Position numbers and translations under genes: made by a program
From: Lysobacteraceae bacterium
Lineage (GTDB): Bacteria; Patescibacteriota; Patescibacteriia; JAACEG01
Length of the DNA stretch: 6,851 nt
Direction: 5' to 3'
NCBI GenBank assembly: GCA_011682665.1
Contig: JAACEG010000040.1
Location: 1-6,851 of the forward strand
Shown: in pieces, positions 5,836 through 6,851 of the stretch
How the letters are laid out: each line of letters starts with the position of its first letter
How positions within the stretch are numbered: the first letter of the stretch is position 1
The notes under the pieces: model-generated
Told to the model about the DNA's origin: nothing
What the model saw: only the letters and a program-made list of their open reading frames with translations
Database searches by the model: none

Positions 5836-6669
5836 ATGATCTTACGAGGCGATAAGTTAGCTCAAAAAATAAATAAAGAGGAGACTAAAAAAGAAATTCA
5901 AAAATTTAGAGTTAAACCAGGCTTAGCTGTTATTTTGGTTGGCAATAATCCAGCTTCTAAACTTTATGTTAAATTAAAAAAAGAAATAGCAAAAAAAATA
6001 AATATTAATTTTTATAAATTTTATTTTTCAGAAAAAACAAAAGAAACTGAAATTTTAAAAACTATTTCAAAATTAAATCAAGATAAAAACATTAACGGAA
6101 TTATTGTTCAGCTTCCTCTTCCAAAAAAGTTTAATACTAATAAAATTATCCAATCCATAAATCCCCAAAAAGACATTGACGGATTTCATAAAAAAAATAT
6201 AAAAAAATTAATGACAAAAAATCCAGCAATAATTTCTCCTCTCATTTTGGCAATTATTTGTCTTTTAAAATCAACTAAACAAAATTTAATTAATAAATCA
6301 GCAATAATTATTTCTAAAAATAAAATTTTTGTTGATCCGCTTAAAGCGATCTTACAAAAAGAAAAAATAGCTTATAAAAAAATTGGATGGATAAAAGAAA
6401 TAAGCAAAAAGACAATTAAAAAAATTGAGTCTGCTGATATTATTGTTATAGGCGTTGGGCAAGCAGAAATTCTGAAAAAAGAGATGGTAAAAAAAGGAGC
6501 TATTATAATTGATATCGGAATTAATAAAAAAAATAATAAAGTTAGAGGTGATGTTGATTTTAAAAATTTGAAAAATAAAGCTTCTTTTATCACACCGGTG
6601 CCTAAAGGGGTTGGACCAATGACAGTCGCCATGTTGATGAAAAATATTTTAAAAATTTCACGACGATAG
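5836..6669 (+). CDS. folD: FolD-type methylene-THF dehydrogenase/cyclohydrolase, NADP site degenerate
   Basis: The FolD family oxidises 5,10-methylene-THF with NADP+ and hydrolyses the product to 10-formyl-THF, in the cytosol. At 277 residues the length is near normal. The folate domain is intact: Tyr44 and Lys48 (SKLYVKLKK, matching Tyr50/Lys54 of E. coli), Gln92 in VQLPLP (91-96), Asp115 in DIDGFH (113-118), and the C-terminal TPVPKGVGPMTVAML (253-267). The nucleotide domain is eroded: the family's PCTPxG reads SPLILA (134-139), the GxSxxVGxP loop reads SKNKIFVDP (160-168), and the THRFT-like phosphate site is replaced near AYKKIGW (179-185). DIIVIGVG and AIIIDIGIN remain. About 20% of residues are lysine, more than GlyA. 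It may keep only cyclohydrolase activity, use another cofactor, or be diverging. No Shine-Dalgarno; the ATG fits the family N-terminus. It follows glyA across the repeat array. Confidence 0.9.
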   Translation: MILRGDKLAQKINKEETKKEIQKFRVKPGLAVILVGNNPASKLYVKLKKEIAKKININFYKFYFSEKTKETEILKTISKLNQDKNINGIIVQLPLPKKFNTNKIIQSINPQKDIDGFHKKNIKKLMTKNPAIISPLILAIICLLKSTKQNLINKSAIIISKNKIFVDPLKAILQKEKIAYKKIGWIKEISKKTIKKIESADIIVIGVGQAEILKKEMVKKGAIIIDIGINKKNNKVRGDVDFKNLKNKASFITPVPKGVGPMTVAMLMKNILKISRR

Positions 6670-6697
6670 TTGACATTTTGTGGATATATAATAATAT
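6670..6697 (+). promoter_or_regulatory. Promoter-like sequence abutting the folD stop codon
   Basis: A perfect TTGACA starts at the base after the folD stop (6667-6669) and is followed after 16 bases by TAATAT (6692-6697, four of six). A better TATAAT (6687-6692) is only 11 bases away, too close. It would start a transcript leaving the right edge of the window toward an unseen gene. No terminator hairpin is visible after folD. Confidence 0.4.
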
Positions 6698-6770
6698 ACA
6701 GCTGCCAATTAATTTAAATAATGGTTTTAATGATTTTAACTGAATATTTTAGATTATAATTTTTCAAAAA

Positions 6771-6851
6771 ATTCAAAATTCAAAATCACAAATCCTAAAT
6801 AAATTCAAAATTCAAATATTCTAAATTCAAAATATTTAATTCAAAATAATT
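6771..6851. repeat. ATTCAAAATT tandem-like AT repeats at the right edge
   Basis: Variants of ATTCAAAATTCAAA recur irregularly from about 6771 to the end of the window, with copies starting near 6771, 6803 and 6825. It is a different word set from the GAAAATTG family elsewhere in the window. It continues past the edge, so its extent is unknown. No gene is seen here. Confidence 0.5.

Noticed and set aside
6372..6632. Antisense hydrophobic open frame within folD
   Set aside because: The apparent membrane-protein look comes from reading lysine and isoleucine codons in reverse; folD on the plus strand is well supported.
3056..6669. Alternative genetic code with UGA as glycine or tryptophan
   Set aside because: All three genes are complete with TAA or TAG stops, use TGG for tryptophan, and contain no in-frame TGA.

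Overview
The window reads as chromosomal DNA of a small-genome, AT-rich bacterium, most likely of the Candidate Phyla Radiation (Patescibacteria). The reasons are a divergent 16S rRNA gene that carries an AT-rich insertion and departs from universal primer sites, very A- and lysine-rich proteins, no visible Shine-Dalgarno sequences upstream of the three protein genes, and compact genes separated by repeat-filled gaps. This placement comes from sequence character only; no phylum-level assignment was computed. UGA is not needed as a sense codon in any of the three genes.

Left half, minus strand. A 16S rRNA gene (about 849-2548) is preceded by a clear promoter (TTGACA-N17-TATATT), a boxA-like site and one arm of a processing stem. 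It is followed by the other arm of that stem and then an intrinsic terminator (651-675). The 16S gene therefore looks like a self-contained transcription unit. About 515 bases beyond its 3' end lies tRNA-Ile(GAT) on the same strand, with a possible promoter of its own. After it come GC-rich hairpins, a second minus-strand terminator (81-110) and a further minus-strand promoter at the window edge. No 23S gene is visible. The 16S gene has about 122 bp of AT-rich repeat inserted in the loop of helix 40.

Right half, plus strand. A divergent promoter (2743-2771) leads through an AT-rich repeat block to tRNA-Gly(TCC), then a thioredoxin-reductase-like flavoprotein (trxB family, one active-site cysteine replaced by arginine), serine hydroxymethyltransferase (glyA) and, after a 526-bp array of palindromic repeat units, a FolD-type methylene-THF dehydrogenase/cyclohydrolase whose NADP-binding motifs are eroded. 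A promoter-like sequence overlaps the folD stop codon and points out of the window.

How the genes fit together. GlyA makes 5,10-methylene-THF and glycine from serine. FolD would normally convert methylene-THF to 10-formyl-THF for purine and formyl-Met synthesis, yielding NADPH. TrxB-type proteins normally use NADPH to reduce thioredoxin. Two of these three enzymes show changes at the residues that carry out their NADP(H)-linked redox chemistry. The intergenic DNA is dominated by three repeat families: GAAAATTG/CAATTTTC AT repeats, CCCCC...GGGGG palindromes, and an ATTCCC...GGGAAT element.
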